30,836 bases of DNA, taken from the IMG/VR virus record IMGVR_UViG_3300010885_019444, positions 1 to 30,836 of that record. One strand, written 5' to 3'. Position 1 is the stretch's first letter. Each line of letters begins with the position of its first letter. A program made the translations under genes and the position numbers. A model generated the notes under the pieces. It saw only the letters and a program-made list of their open reading frames with translations, made no database searches and was not told where the DNA came from. Source of the DNA: a virus. Below, piece after piece: positions 13,749 to 21,415 of this stretch.

Positions 13749-15056
13749 ATGAAAACAAATTTAATCTTAAATGCGGACAGTTATAAAGCTAGTCACTATA
13801 AAATGTATCCAGAAAATACTACTGGGCAATATGCTTATATTGAAGCAAGAGTTAAAAACGAAACGATTATTCCATTTGGGTTACAAATGGCTATTAAAAA
13901 ATATCTATTAACGCCTATTACGTTAGATGATATTGAAGAGGCAGAAGAATTATTAGCATTACACGGTTTGCCTTTTAACCGTGAAGGATGGTTAAAGATT
14001 GTTAATGAGTATGAAGGATTATTACCTATTACTATTAAAGGTGTATTAGAAGGTACACCTACACCATCATCAACACCTGTTGTTACTATTGAATGTGAAG
14101 ATGATGATTTATTCTGGTTACCATCATATATTGAAACATGGTTACAACGAGCCATTTGGTATCCTTCTACTATTGCTTCTAATGATTATAAGAATTATAA
14201 GATTTTAAAAGATTCTTATGATAGAACATCTGATAATGTTGGGAATATCAATTATGCCTTGCACGATTTTAGTGTAAGGGGTGTTACCTCAGGAGAATCT
14301 GCAGAAATTGGTGGATTAGCACACTTATTATATTTTAAAGGTACAGACAATTTACCAGCCATTAGAGCCGCGAAAGAATATTATGGTATACCTATGGCAG
14401 GGTTTTCAATTCCGGCGACTGAACATAGTGTACAGTGCGCATATGGGGATACTAACCAATTAGATTATTTAAAAAATGTTATTGATAGTTGTGATGCTGG
14501 TGGTATAGTTTCTATCGTATTAGATGGTTATGATATTTTTAGAGATACTGAATTATTGTGTAAAGAGTTAAAAGACCATATTATTGAATCGAGGGTTAAG
14601 GTAGTAGTACGATTAGATAGTGGTGATGCTTATGAAGTAGCTCCTAAAGTTATTAATATTATTGAATCTTACTTCGGTTATACCGTAAATTCTAAAGGAT
14701 TTAAAGTATTAAATAATGTTTCATTAATACAAGGTGATGGAATTGATACTGAAATTATGTCTGGATTATGTGCAATGGTTGAACGTCGTGGATATTCTGC
14801 AGAAACATTAGTATATGGGTCTGGTGGTGGATTGATGCAAAAAGTTAATAGAGATACTTATTCATTTGCCCAAAAAACATCTGCCATGAAAATTAATGGT
14901 GAATGGGTAGATACTGTAAAAAATCCTATTACATCAACAGCTAAAAAATCTAAAGGTGGGCGGTTCGATGATTTAAACCTTGTTACATATTATCAGAATG
15001 GCAAATTATTGATAAATGATGATTTAAATATCATTAGAGGAAGATTGTTTAGTTAA
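13749..15056 (+). CDS. nadV: Nicotinamide phosphoribosyltransferase (NAMPT)
   Basis: 435 residues (human enzyme 491). Family landmarks: N-terminal LNADSYKASHYKMYP, DFSVRGVTSGESAEIGG with an Arg equivalent to human R196, YFKGTDN, IPATEHSV with the catalytic His (residue 226, human H247), VVVRLDSGD, and GSGGGLMQKVNRDT near the C-terminus. It makes NMN from nicotinamide and PRPP, the substrate of the preceding NMN adenylyltransferase. AGGGAA precedes the ATG. The pair corresponds to the phage NAD+ reconstitution pathway NARP2, which counters NAD-depleting host defences. A terminator at 15069 ends the operon. Confidence 0.95.
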   Translation: MKTNLILNADSYKASHYKMYPENTTGQYAYIEARVKNETIIPFGLQMAIKKYLLTPITLDDIEEAEELLALHGLPFNREGWLKIVNEYEGLLPITIKGVLEGTPTPSSTPVVTIECEDDDLFWLPSYIETWLQRAIWYPSTIASNDYKNYKILKDSYDRTSDNVGNINYALHDFSVRGVTSGESAEIGGLAHLLYFKGTDNLPAIRAAKEYYGIPMAGFSIPATEHSVQCAYGDTNQLDYLKNVIDSCDAGGIVSIVLDGYDIFRDTELLCKELKDHIIESRVKVVVRLDSGDAYEVAPKVINIIESYFGYTVNSKGFKVLNNVSLIQGDGIDTEIMSGLCAMVERRGYSAETLVYGSGGGLMQKVNRDTYSFAQKTSAMKINGEWVDTVKNPITSTAKKSKGGRFDDLNLVTYYQNGKLLINDDLNIIRGRLFS

Positions 15057-15357
15057 AATGTTGTGAGAGCATCCTCAGCTCCGCTGAGGATGCATTATTT
15101 TTTAACATATTCGCACGATAGGAAATGATGTGAATATTATCTAACTGATAACCAATGGTATTATCAATCCTATCAATAGAATAGGAATTATCTTGTACCT
15201 TACCACGGTTAAAAACCATTGGAATACCTAAAATAGGACAGGTTAATGGATATTCTAAATGGTACATATCAGTTACCGAAAGATTAAATTCTATATTACG
15301 TTTTTTAGCTGATGCTTTTAAACGGTTATATAGAATCTTAACATCTGGAAGATTCAT
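15049..15357 (-). CDS. HNH-family endonuclease (short phage type)
   Basis: 102 residues. CPILGIPMVFNR, then NSYSIDRIDNTIGYQLDNIHIISYRANMLKNNAS matches the compact phage HNH group, with SxDRID, GY.xDN and xIIS.RAN as landmarks. It is probably a free-standing homing-type nuclease. The start overlaps the stop of its upstream partner (TAATG), so translation is coupled. The 3' end overlaps nadV by 8 bases. Its last ~15 codons are encoded by the nadV terminator hairpin read from the other strand. Confidence 0.75.
   Translation of the reverse strand: MNLPDVKILYNRLKASAKKRNIEFNLSVTDMYHLEYPLTCPILGIPMVFNRGKVQDNSYSIDRIDNTIGYQLDNIHIISYRANMLKNNASSAELRMLSQHFN
15069..15103 (+). terminator. Terminator of the NAD+ salvage operon
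   Basis: An 11-bp perfect stem (15069-15079 with 15083-15093, GCATCCTCAGC/GCTGAGGATGC) with loop TCC is followed by ATTATTTTTT. It lies inside the 3' coding part of the convergent HNH gene. Confidence 0.88.
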
Positions 15358-15539
15358 TATCCTAAAAGTAAGGATTTATTATCTTCAGTAACAATACTAA
15401 TAGTTGCACTTTCATATAGTGGATTATTAGTAGATTTTAACGATAATAAATGCGCTTGCGCCTCCATTTCGGAAAAATGTTTAGATATTATTGAACCATT
15501 GATTTGAATGGCATATTGTTGGGTTTGGTGTAGAATCAT
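15357..15539 (-). CDS. Small unidentified protein coupled to the HNH gene
   Basis: 60 residues, with AGGAT about 6 bases before the ATG (good spacing). QQYAIQINGSIISKHFSEMEAQAHL suggests two strands and a helix. Its stop codon is shared with the HNH start (TAATG). The two genes form a short minus-strand island between rightward genes. Function unknown. Confidence 0.6.
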   Translation of the reverse strand: MILHQTQQYAIQINGSIISKHFSEMEAQAHLLSLKSTNNPLYESATISIVTEDNKSLLLG

Positions 15540-15564
15540 AATTAATCCTTGTGATATTAGTGTT

Positions 15565-15592
15565 ATTATGGTACCATATGAAGAATTTTCAA
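15565..15592 (-). promoter_or_regulatory. Probable sigma70-type promoter for the HNH pair
   Basis: On the minus strand, TTGAAA (15587-15592), a 16-base spacer and CATAAT (15565-15570). The predicted start is ~20 bases upstream of the 15539 start codon. It has one mismatch to consensus in each box. Confidence 0.45.
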
Positions 15593-15611
15593 TTATTTAG
15601 GGAAAAAATTT

Positions 15612-15917
15612 ATGCACGTTAATTATTTTATAACGGATAAAATTAGAATTAAAGATATTGTATACTGTATTAATCATCAAAAAATATTATATTATGTAGC
15701 ATTTCAGAATCCTAGGAATTTGCATAAGTCTATGAATAAGATGAAGCAACAGTTGCGAAAATTGTATTCTTATGATGATATTACTAATCATATGAATAGA
15801 GTACAAATTATTGATATGTATGAGAAACATGGTAGTCAGTCTAAGAAAAAGGTTGATTATGTACCAATCAGAAATTATATCAATGATTATATGTCGATGG
15901 TTAAGGAGATGTTTTAA
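15612..15917 (+). CDS. Unidentified 101-residue basic protein
   Basis: AGGGA lies about 9 bases before the ATG. The protein is basic and helical, rich in Lys, Tyr and Met (NLHKSMNKMKQQLRKLYSYD). No motif recognised. It ends one base before the APS kinase ATG, so the two are coupled. Confidence 0.65.
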   Translation: MHVNYFITDKIRIKDIVYCINHQKILYYVAFQNPRNLHKSMNKMKQQLRKLYSYDDITNHMNRVQIIDMYEKHGSQSKKKVDYVPIRNYINDYMSMVKEMF

Positions 15918-16580
15918 ATGTGTGAGTTGACTATTGAACAATATAATGAAATGTTTGATGAAGAATTAGTGCCTAATCATCATGATATATTAAAAGATTT
16001 GCATATACATGATTATACTGTTAAGCATGTTGATAGAGTTAGGCAGAATAATTATAAACCATGTGTTATATGGTTAACAGGATTATCTGGTTCTGGTAAG
16101 AGTACATTAGCTAATTATTTGGATGAATTCCTATATGAAAATAAGGTTTCTACTTATATATTAGATGGTGATAGTGTTAGAACTGGGTTATGCAAGGATT
16201 TAACATTTTCTGATGCAGATAGAAAAGAAAATATTAGAAGAATTGCAGAAGTATCTAAATTAATGTTAGATGCTGGTATTGTGGTGATTGTGTCATTAAT
16301 ATCACCATTTTCTGATGATAGGGAATCTGCAAGAGCTATCATTGGTGAGAAATTTAATGAAATTTATATTGATTGTTCATTAAATGTGTGTGAAAATAGG
16401 GACCCTAAAGGATTGTATAAAAAAGCTAGAAATGGTTCTATAAAATTCTTTACGGGTATTGATTCTGGATATGATGTCCCTACACATCCAGAATGTGTTA
16501 TAGATACAGTATCTTTAACAATTACTGAGAGTGGTAATAAATTAATTGATTATGTATCAAAAAAAATCTTGACATCGTAG
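15918..16580 (+). CDS. cysC: Adenylylsulfate (APS) kinase
   Basis: 220 residues. After a ~48-residue N-terminal extension come Walker A GLSGSGKST (residues ~55-63), YILDGDSVRTGLCKDLTF and DRKENIRRIAEV, then VSLISPFSDDR (the serine region phosphorylated in CysC) and DPKGLYKKARNGSIKFFTG. These are the standard landmarks of CysC, which makes PAPS from APS and ATP in sulfate assimilation. The N-terminal extension has no recognised domain. The role in infection could be sulfur supply or an unusual modification route; nothing nearby decides this. A promoter for gp32 starts inside its last codons. Confidence 0.9.
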   Translation: MCELTIEQYNEMFDEELVPNHHDILKDLHIHDYTVKHVDRVRQNNYKPCVIWLTGLSGSGKSTLANYLDEFLYENKVSTYILDGDSVRTGLCKDLTFSDADRKENIRRIAEVSKLMLDAGIVVIVSLISPFSDDRESARAIIGEKFNEIYIDCSLNVCENRDPKGLYKKARNGSIKFFTGIDSGYDVPTHPECVIDTVSLTITESGNKLIDYVSKKILTS

Positions 16581-16596
16581 TAAAAGTCTTTATAAT
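16569..16596 (+). promoter_or_regulatory. Consensus sigma70-type promoter upstream of gene 32
   Basis: Perfect TTGACA (16569-16574), a 16-base spacer and perfect TATAAT (16591-16596). The -35 lies in the 3' end of cysC. A weak 5-bp hairpin with TTTTTG (16609-16630) follows and could act as a leaky attenuator. Confidence 0.82.
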
Positions 16597-16639
16597 GTTT
16601 GACTTGTCCTGATGAATAAATCAGTTTTTGTATAGTTAG

Positions 16640-16647
16640 TATAAATA
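16640..16647 (+). promoter_or_regulatory. T4-type late promoter of gene 32
   Basis: Exact TATAAATA. With the T4 spacing rule, transcription would begin near 16653, at the first base pairs of the leader pseudoknot. Gene 32 would thus have early and late promoters, as in T4. Confidence 0.8.
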
Positions 16648-16651
16648 TACA

Positions 16652-16691
16652 AACGGTGTTCTATCAACCGTTAGGTAATGTTACCAGATAG
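16652..16691 (+). promoter_or_regulatory. Predicted gp32 autoregulatory pseudoknot in the leader
   Basis: Stem 1 pairs AACGGT (16652-16657) with ACCGTT (16667-16672). Stem 2 pairs CTATC in the stem 1 loop (16661-16665) with GATAG (16687-16691). Loop lengths of 3, 1 and 14 bases fit an H-type pseudoknot, and loop 3 can itself form GGTA/TACC. An A/T-only-like tract of about 40 bases leads to the ATG at 16734. T4 gene 32 uses a 5' pseudoknot plus an unstructured tract for gp32 binding and translational repression. Confidence 0.7.
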
Positions 16692-16733
16692 TGAATTAAT
16701 TAATGATTATATTTAATAATAGGACAATTTAAA

Positions 16734-17714
16734 ATGGCTAATAATACTGCTAAACGTACTTTTGATTTATCAATTTTACAACAAAAATTGAATGTAAAGC
16801 CAATTTCAAGAAATAATGCATCTCGTTATCCCTTCTGGAATATGAAGATTGATGAGAATGCAGTTGTAAGATTTTTACCTGACAAGAATGAAGAAAATCC
16901 ATGGTTTTTATTAGAATATCATTCGCATGAGTTGATGATTGATGGTAAAAAACGTTCAATACCATGTTTAAAACAATATGGTGAGAATGATTGCCCAATG
17001 TGCAAGCGTTCACAGGAATTCTTCACTAAAGAAGGTAAAGAATCAGTTCGTGGTAAACAGTTGTATCGTAAACGTTCATGGTTAGGACAAGTATTGGTTG
17101 TAAAAGACCCATTACCTATTGACCTTGAAACTGGTGCAAATAATGATGGGTTGTATAGACATGTATCATTAGGTGCTCAGATTTATGATTCTTTAGTAGA
17201 AGCTATTAAAGAGGGTGATGTTGAAAATGCACCACAGGCTTATGAAGATGGTACTAACTTTATTATCAGAAAAACTAAATCTGCTAGTAAAGGTAAAGAA
17301 TTTGCTGAATATTCAAGAAGTAAATTTGAAAAACATCCTTCATCGTTATCACCTGAAGAGATTGATTATATTGAAGAAAATATCGTAGACTTGGAAGATT
17401 TGAGACCATCTAAACCTGAAAAGAGTTATTTAGTTCAACAAATTGCTGCATTTTTACGTGAAGATTTTGATGATGAAGATGAATATGAAGCACCTGTTCA
17501 ACGGGTGTCATCCTTTAAAGAAACTGTTTCAAAAGCAGATTCTAAACCGGCAGCATTATTTTCAGATGATGAAGATGAATATGAAGCTCCTGCACCTGTA
17601 GTAAAAGCTAAAAAAGCAGTATATGTCCCACCAGAATCAAATGAGGATGACGAGGATGAAGATGCTATGTCAATGTTAAACCGTTTACGTGGTAAATCAT
17701 CAAGACCAGAATAA
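16734..17714 (+). CDS. 32: Single-stranded DNA-binding protein gp32
   Basis: 326 residues (T4 gp32 has 301). The zinc ligands match T4 almost residue for residue: a His in HSHE (63 or 65), Cys78, Cys87 and Cys90 (ENDCPMCKR), against His64, Cys77, Cys87 and Cys90 in T4. The C-terminal third is acidic, with the block DDEDEYEAP present twice, and ends AMSMLNRLRGK; this is the protein-protein tail. The N-terminus has a short basic stretch for cooperative self-binding. It coats ssDNA in replication, recombination and repair, and represses its own translation. It has two promoters, the leader pseudoknot, AGGAC before the ATG, and a terminator after. Confidence 0.94.
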   Translation: MANNTAKRTFDLSILQQKLNVKPISRNNASRYPFWNMKIDENAVVRFLPDKNEENPWFLLEYHSHELMIDGKKRSIPCLKQYGENDCPMCKRSQEFFTKEGKESVRGKQLYRKRSWLGQVLVVKDPLPIDLETGANNDGLYRHVSLGAQIYDSLVEAIKEGDVENAPQAYEDGTNFIIRKTKSASKGKEFAEYSRSKFEKHPSSLSPEEIDYIEENIVDLEDLRPSKPEKSYLVQQIAAFLREDFDDEDEYEAPVQRVSSFKETVSKADSKPAALFSDDEDEYEAPAPVVKAKKAVYVPPESNEDDEDEDAMSMLNRLRGKSSRPE

Positions 17715-17728
17715 TCTGATTCTATAAA

Positions 17729-17779
17729 AGCATCTTAACCATTAATATGATGGTTAAGATGCTGTTTAATTTTTATTTA
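17729..17779 (+). terminator. Terminator after gene 32
   Basis: A 14-bp perfect stem (17729-17742 with 17750-17763, AGCATCTTAACCAT and its complement) with a 7-base loop is followed by the T-rich GTTTAATTTTTATTT. Confidence 0.85.
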
Positions 17780-17795
17780 AAGTGAGACAAATATT

Positions 17796-18827
17796 ATGCA
17801 ATTTATGAAGACTTTACACAAATCAATGAATAAAATGGATGGTGTCACAACAGATGATTCACCACCTAGATATTGGTTTGGTAGTGGAAATGTAACCATC
17901 AATAGAATCATTGGTGGTAGTTTTAAACAATTTTTACCGCAAGGTAGAATTACCGCATTTGCTGGTGCATCAGGAGCGGGTAAATCATTTTTATTAGCTA
18001 ATGTATTAAAACAGGCACAATCTGAAGGTGCTATGATTTTTGTATTAGATTCTGAAAATGCATTTGACCGAGATTTTGCCGGTGCTATTGGCATCGATAC
18101 ATCATCAGAGCATTATCATTGTGTGAGGGTTACTACCATTGATAATGTTACTAAAATCATTTCTACCTTTATTAAAGGGTATAAAGAAGATTATGGTGAG
18201 GATTTAGAAAATGCTCCGAAAGTCGTTATTGCTATTGATAGTGCAGATATGTTGATGACGAATTCTGAGCATGATAAATTTAAAAAAGGTGATGGTAATG
18301 CTGACCAAGGCCAACAGGCTAAACAATTGAAAAGCATGTTAAAACCTTTTGTGAATACCATTTCTAATCTAAATATTAGTATTATTTTCACAAAACAAGT
18401 ATACCCTGCTAATCAAGAACAGATTATGGCTGGTAATGGTAAATGGGTTGTTACTGAATCTATCAAATATTGTGCTTCTCAAATCGTATTGATTTCAAAA
18501 TTAAAATTGAAAGATAAAGATGCCATTACTGGTATCCGTATGAAGGTTGAAGGATATAAAACTAGATTTACTAAACCATTCCAAACGGTTACAGTAGAAG
18601 TCCCTTATGATGAAGGAATGTCACAATATAGTGGACTTTTGGATGCTGCCATTGGTTTAGGTGTTGTTAGGGGTGGTACATGGAATTATTATGGCGACCC
18701 TGAAGTAAAATTCCAATCTGGTAAATTTGATGACCATGCAGAAGCTATTCTTAAATTATGTGAAGAAAAGTCTAATGTATTTTTCAAAATATCTGAAGAG
18801 CTGGATGATTTGGAAGTTATAGAATAG
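17796..18827 (+). CDS. uvsX: RecA-like recombinase UvsX
   Basis: 343 residues (T4 UvsX about 391). Walker A is GASGAGKS (residues 57-64), with DSENAFD as the RecA catalytic-Glu region, VVIAIDSADML as Walker B, and a DNA-binding loop region around GDGNADQGQQAKQLKSM. It forms filaments on ssDNA and performs strand invasion for recombination-dependent replication, with gp32 and UvsY. It ends in an acidic tail (EELDDLEVIE). It sits between gp32 and UvsY with its own terminator. No intein is present. Confidence 0.93.
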   Translation: MQFMKTLHKSMNKMDGVTTDDSPPRYWFGSGNVTINRIIGGSFKQFLPQGRITAFAGASGAGKSFLLANVLKQAQSEGAMIFVLDSENAFDRDFAGAIGIDTSSEHYHCVRVTTIDNVTKIISTFIKGYKEDYGEDLENAPKVVIAIDSADMLMTNSEHDKFKKGDGNADQGQQAKQLKSMLKPFVNTISNLNISIIFTKQVYPANQEQIMAGNGKWVVTESIKYCASQIVLISKLKLKDKDAITGIRMKVEGYKTRFTKPFQTVTVEVPYDEGMSQYSGLLDAAIGLGVVRGGTWNYYGDPEVKFQSGKFDDHAEAILKLCEEKSNVFFKISEELDDLEVIE

Positions 18828-18831
18828 TAAT

Positions 18832-18861
18832 AAAAGCCCTCCCGTAGGGAGGGCTTTTTAT
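18832..18861 (+). terminator. Rho-independent terminator after uvsX
   Basis: A 12-bp perfect stem (18832-18843 with 18847-18858, AAAAGCCCTCCC/GGGAGGGCTTTT) has the loop GTA and a T run in the descending arm. Confidence 0.9.
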
Positions 18862-18875
18862 AATGAGAGATGATT

Positions 18876-19340
18876 ATGGCAAATATTATAGATATATTAA
18901 AGAAAGATTTGACAGTATTAGATAAAGTAATCGAATTATATCAACAAGATTTAGCAGAAGCTGATGATATTATAAAATTAAAGGGTAAGCAGATAGATTT
19001 TGCAAATGTTGAACATTCAGGATGGGCTAATTATTATCATCAAAAGGGGGTGGAGGTTAAGAATATTAAAGATTATGTTGATATGAGATTAGAAGAAGTA
19101 TATGGGCAATTATGGATAAAATATGTTGAACATTATGATAGACAGTTAGGACCTAAAGATATTGAGAAATATATTAAACAGAATCAAACCTATTTGGATA
19201 TGTTCGAACAGCATTTAAAGATTACTGAATTATGGGGACAATTTGAAAGAGTTAGGGAATCATTTAAAACTAGGGGTTATAATTTAAATAATCTTACTAA
19301 GTTAGTAACTGCTAATGTACAAGAATGGGAAATGACATAA
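18876..19340 (+). CDS. uvsY: Recombination mediator UvsY
   Basis: 154 residues from the ATG at 18876 (GAGAG upstream); an in-frame ATG at 18870 is too close to that site. The C-terminus ITELWGQFERVRESFKTRGYNLNNL resembles LQYWGILLDFCSGALDAIKSRGF of T4 UvsY (137 residues), and the whole protein is helical and charged. Position between uvsX and uvsW supports the call. UvsY loads UvsX onto gp32-coated ssDNA. Confidence 0.8.
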   Translation: MANIIDILKKDLTVLDKVIELYQQDLAEADDIIKLKGKQIDFANVEHSGWANYYHQKGVEVKNIKDYVDMRLEEVYGQLWIKYVEHYDRQLGPKDIEKYIKQNQTYLDMFEQHLKITELWGQFERVRESFKTRGYNLNNLTKLVTANVQEWEMT

Positions 19341-19376
19341 TTGTCATTATTATGGAAATCTTTTTAAAACAATAAT

Positions 19377-21413
19377 ATGAAAAACGAAATTACAGTTAGA
19401 ATCTTTGATGAAGTTAAATGCGCCTTTTATGGGGTAGATAGAGATGATATGGATGAATTAGTAGACCAATATGGGATATTCATGGAAGGTTATAAATTTG
19501 TTGCTACCTATCAAATTGGTAAATGGGATGGTAAAAAACAATTCTTTACTAAGAATGGTGCAACATATTTATTTTTAGTTTCTAAAATTGTAAAGACCCT
19601 TAAAAAATGGGGATATAAGAAATTTAAATATATCGATGAGAGAAAATCACCATTTCATGAGATATGCCCATCTACTATTGATGATAGTTACTTTTCTCAT
19701 ATTATTAATACTAAACGTAATGAACCATATAAACTCACAGACCATCAATTAGAGGCTGCTAAGACGATGGTAGAGCATGGTGGTGGTATTGCATTGGCTG
19801 GTACTGGATTTGGCAAAGCACAGCCCCTTTACTGCAAGATTTTGACACCTGATGGATGGACTACTATGGGTGATATTCAGAAAGGTGATTTAGTGTTCAC
19901 ACCTAAGAATACCATTACTAGAGTAGTAGATACTTTTGACCAAGGTGTTACAAAAGTATATAAAGTATCATTTGAAGATGGTAGTGAAACTTTTTGTCAT
20001 CCGGACCATATATGGAAGATTTATAATTGTAGATGGTACGCTGATAATAAAGACCCATATTCTTTATATACTACTAAACAGATTATTGAGAATATGAAGA
20101 ATACTAAAAATAGTTTCTTTGTACCCTCTATTCCTATTCCTATTAATTTTAGAAAACATGAATATTATATTGACCCTTATTTAGCTGGAAGTATTTTACC
20201 TTTCGTAGAATTAAAAAATGATAAATTAATTATTACTGAACAATCTGCCAGTACGCATCGTCATAGTCAAATATTATTAATGGATGCTATTGATGTTTAT
20301 GCAAAATATGGTATTAGTTTAAAAGTTAGAACTATGGGTACGCGGGGTATACTAGATTCAACTGGTGTTCTAACTGCAACGGATGATTATTCTCAAAAGA
20401 TATTAGATGCTGTTAAGGATTTTATTGTTAATAATAAAACTATACCATTACAGTATATCCATTGTGCCCAAGAAGATAGATTAAGATTTCTGCAAGGTAT
20501 GTGTGATGTTGGTGGGATGATTTCTGTTAATGGTCAAATTAATGTGTTGGTGTACCATGCGCAATTAAGAAAACAGGTTATGGAAATGATATTATTGCAG
20601 GGTGGTACATTAGACCCTTTAAATAATAGACCACATTATAATAAACAATACGGGATTACTGTTTATTTTTCACACAGTAAACCAGATGAATTTTTTACTA
20701 TCGTTGAGAAAAAGCAGCATTTTTATTTGTACCGTGCAGAAAATTTAGAATTAGTAACTAAAATTTCTAAAAATAGAAAAATTGTTTCTATTGATTATCA
20801 TGGTCAAGAAGAAACTAAATGTATATTATTAGAAGATTCTGACCATTTATATATTACTGATGATTGTATCATTACCCATAATACAATCCTTAATGCAGTA
20901 TTAGTAGATTCTTATGCTAAGAAAGGATGTAAAACATTAACGATTGTTCCGGCAAAAACGTTAATTAAACAAACGGTAGAACAATTTGAAGTATTAGGAT
21001 TAGATGTAACCCATTATAATTCTGGTAATCCTTCTTTAGACCATGACCATATTGTAACAACATGGCAAACATTGCAGAATGTTCCGCATATTATGTCACA
21101 ATTTCAGATGGTGGTGGTTGATGAATGTTTAGATGGTGATACACTGATTGCAATGGGTGATTTTAGTTATAAAAAGATTAAAGATGTTATTGTTGGTGAT
21201 AAAGTATTATCATATAATGATGACAGAAATTATGAAATTGATGAAGTGGTTAAACTACATCAGAATCTATTAAAATCAAATGATGTTAAAATGTATAGAT
21301 TAGAATTTGATAATGGTGTAAAATTAGAAGTAACTGGAAACCATATGATAATGACTGATAACGGTTATATTCGTGCGGATGAATTAAATGATGAAAAAGT
21401 AATAGGATTATAA
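19377..21413 (+). CDS. uvsW: UvsW helicase, N-terminal part, with a full intein and the N-half of a split intein
   Basis: 678 residues. Extein residues 1-147 carry the UvsW N-terminal domain (YQIGKWDGKKQFF) and the start of Walker A (ALAGTGFGK). Residues 148-502 are an intein. Residues 503-583 continue the helicase (TILNAVLVDSYAKKG, TIVPAKTLIKQT, VTTWQTLQN) up to the DECH box, VVVDE. Residues 584-678 are the N-half of a second intein, CLDGDTLIAMGDFSYKKI to the stop at 21411. The rest of the helicase is encoded at 22792. UvsW is a superfamily 2 branch-migration helicase that resolves recombination intermediates and R-loops. Alone, this gene cannot make an active enzyme. No clear ribosome binding site before the ATG. 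Confidence 0.92.
   Translation: MKNEITVRIFDEVKCAFYGVDRDDMDELVDQYGIFMEGYKFVATYQIGKWDGKKQFFTKNGATYLFLVSKIVKTLKKWGYKKFKYIDERKSPFHEICPSTIDDSYFSHIINTKRNEPYKLTDHQLEAAKTMVEHGGGIALAGTGFGKAQPLYCKILTPDGWTTMGDIQKGDLVFTPKNTITRVVDTFDQGVTKVYKVSFEDGSETFCHPDHIWKIYNCRWYADNKDPYSLYTTKQIIENMKNTKNSFFVPSIPIPINFRKHEYYIDPYLAGSILPFVELKNDKLIITEQSASTHRHSQILLMDAIDVYAKYGISLKVRTMGTRGILDSTGVLTATDDYSQKILDAVKDFIVNNKTIPLQYIHCAQEDRLRFLQGMCDVGGMISVNGQINVLVYHAQLRKQVMEMILLQGGTLDPLNNRPHYNKQYGITVYFSHSKPDEFFTIVEKKQHFYLYRAENLELVTKISKNRKIVSIDYHGQEETKCILLEDSDHLYITDDCIITHNTILNAVLVDSYAKKGCKTLTIVPAKTLIKQTVEQFEVLGLDVTHYNSGNPSLDHDHIVTTWQTLQNVPHIMSQFQMVVVDECLDGDTLIAMGDFSYKKIKDVIVGDKVLSYNDDRNYEIDEVVKLHQNLLKSNDVKMYRLEFDNGVKLEVTGNHMIMTDNGYIRADELNDEKVIGL
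19818..20882 (+). other. Class 3-type intein in the UvsW Walker A motif, with decayed LAGLIDADG endonuclease
   Basis: 355 codons, from AQPLYCKILTPDGW to CIITHN, inserted between GFGK and T of Walker A. Position 1 is Ala, not Cys or Ser. Block B reads CHPDHIW (His then Trp two on), block F has TKCILLE, and the end is ITHN before Thr. This gives the Trp-Cys-Thr set that marks class 3 inteins, where the block F Cys starts splicing. The central region keeps two LAGLIDADG-like segments (PYLAGSILPFV and FLQGMCDVGG), but the catalytic acid is missing from both. Confidence 0.85.
21126..21410 (+). other. N-terminal half of a split intein (95 codons)
   Basis: It begins at Cys after VVVDE (block A CLDGDTLI), contains block B LEVTGNHMIMT, and ends just before the stop with ADELNDEKVIGL. 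The length and end point are typical of natural split-intein N-halves (for example DnaE, gp41-1). Confidence 0.92.
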
Positions 21414-21415
21414 GT

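Noticed and set aside
19331-19348. Short palindrome AATGACA/TGTCATT after uvsY as a terminator
   Set aside because: Only a 7-bp AT-rich stem with no T run directly after; too weak to support.
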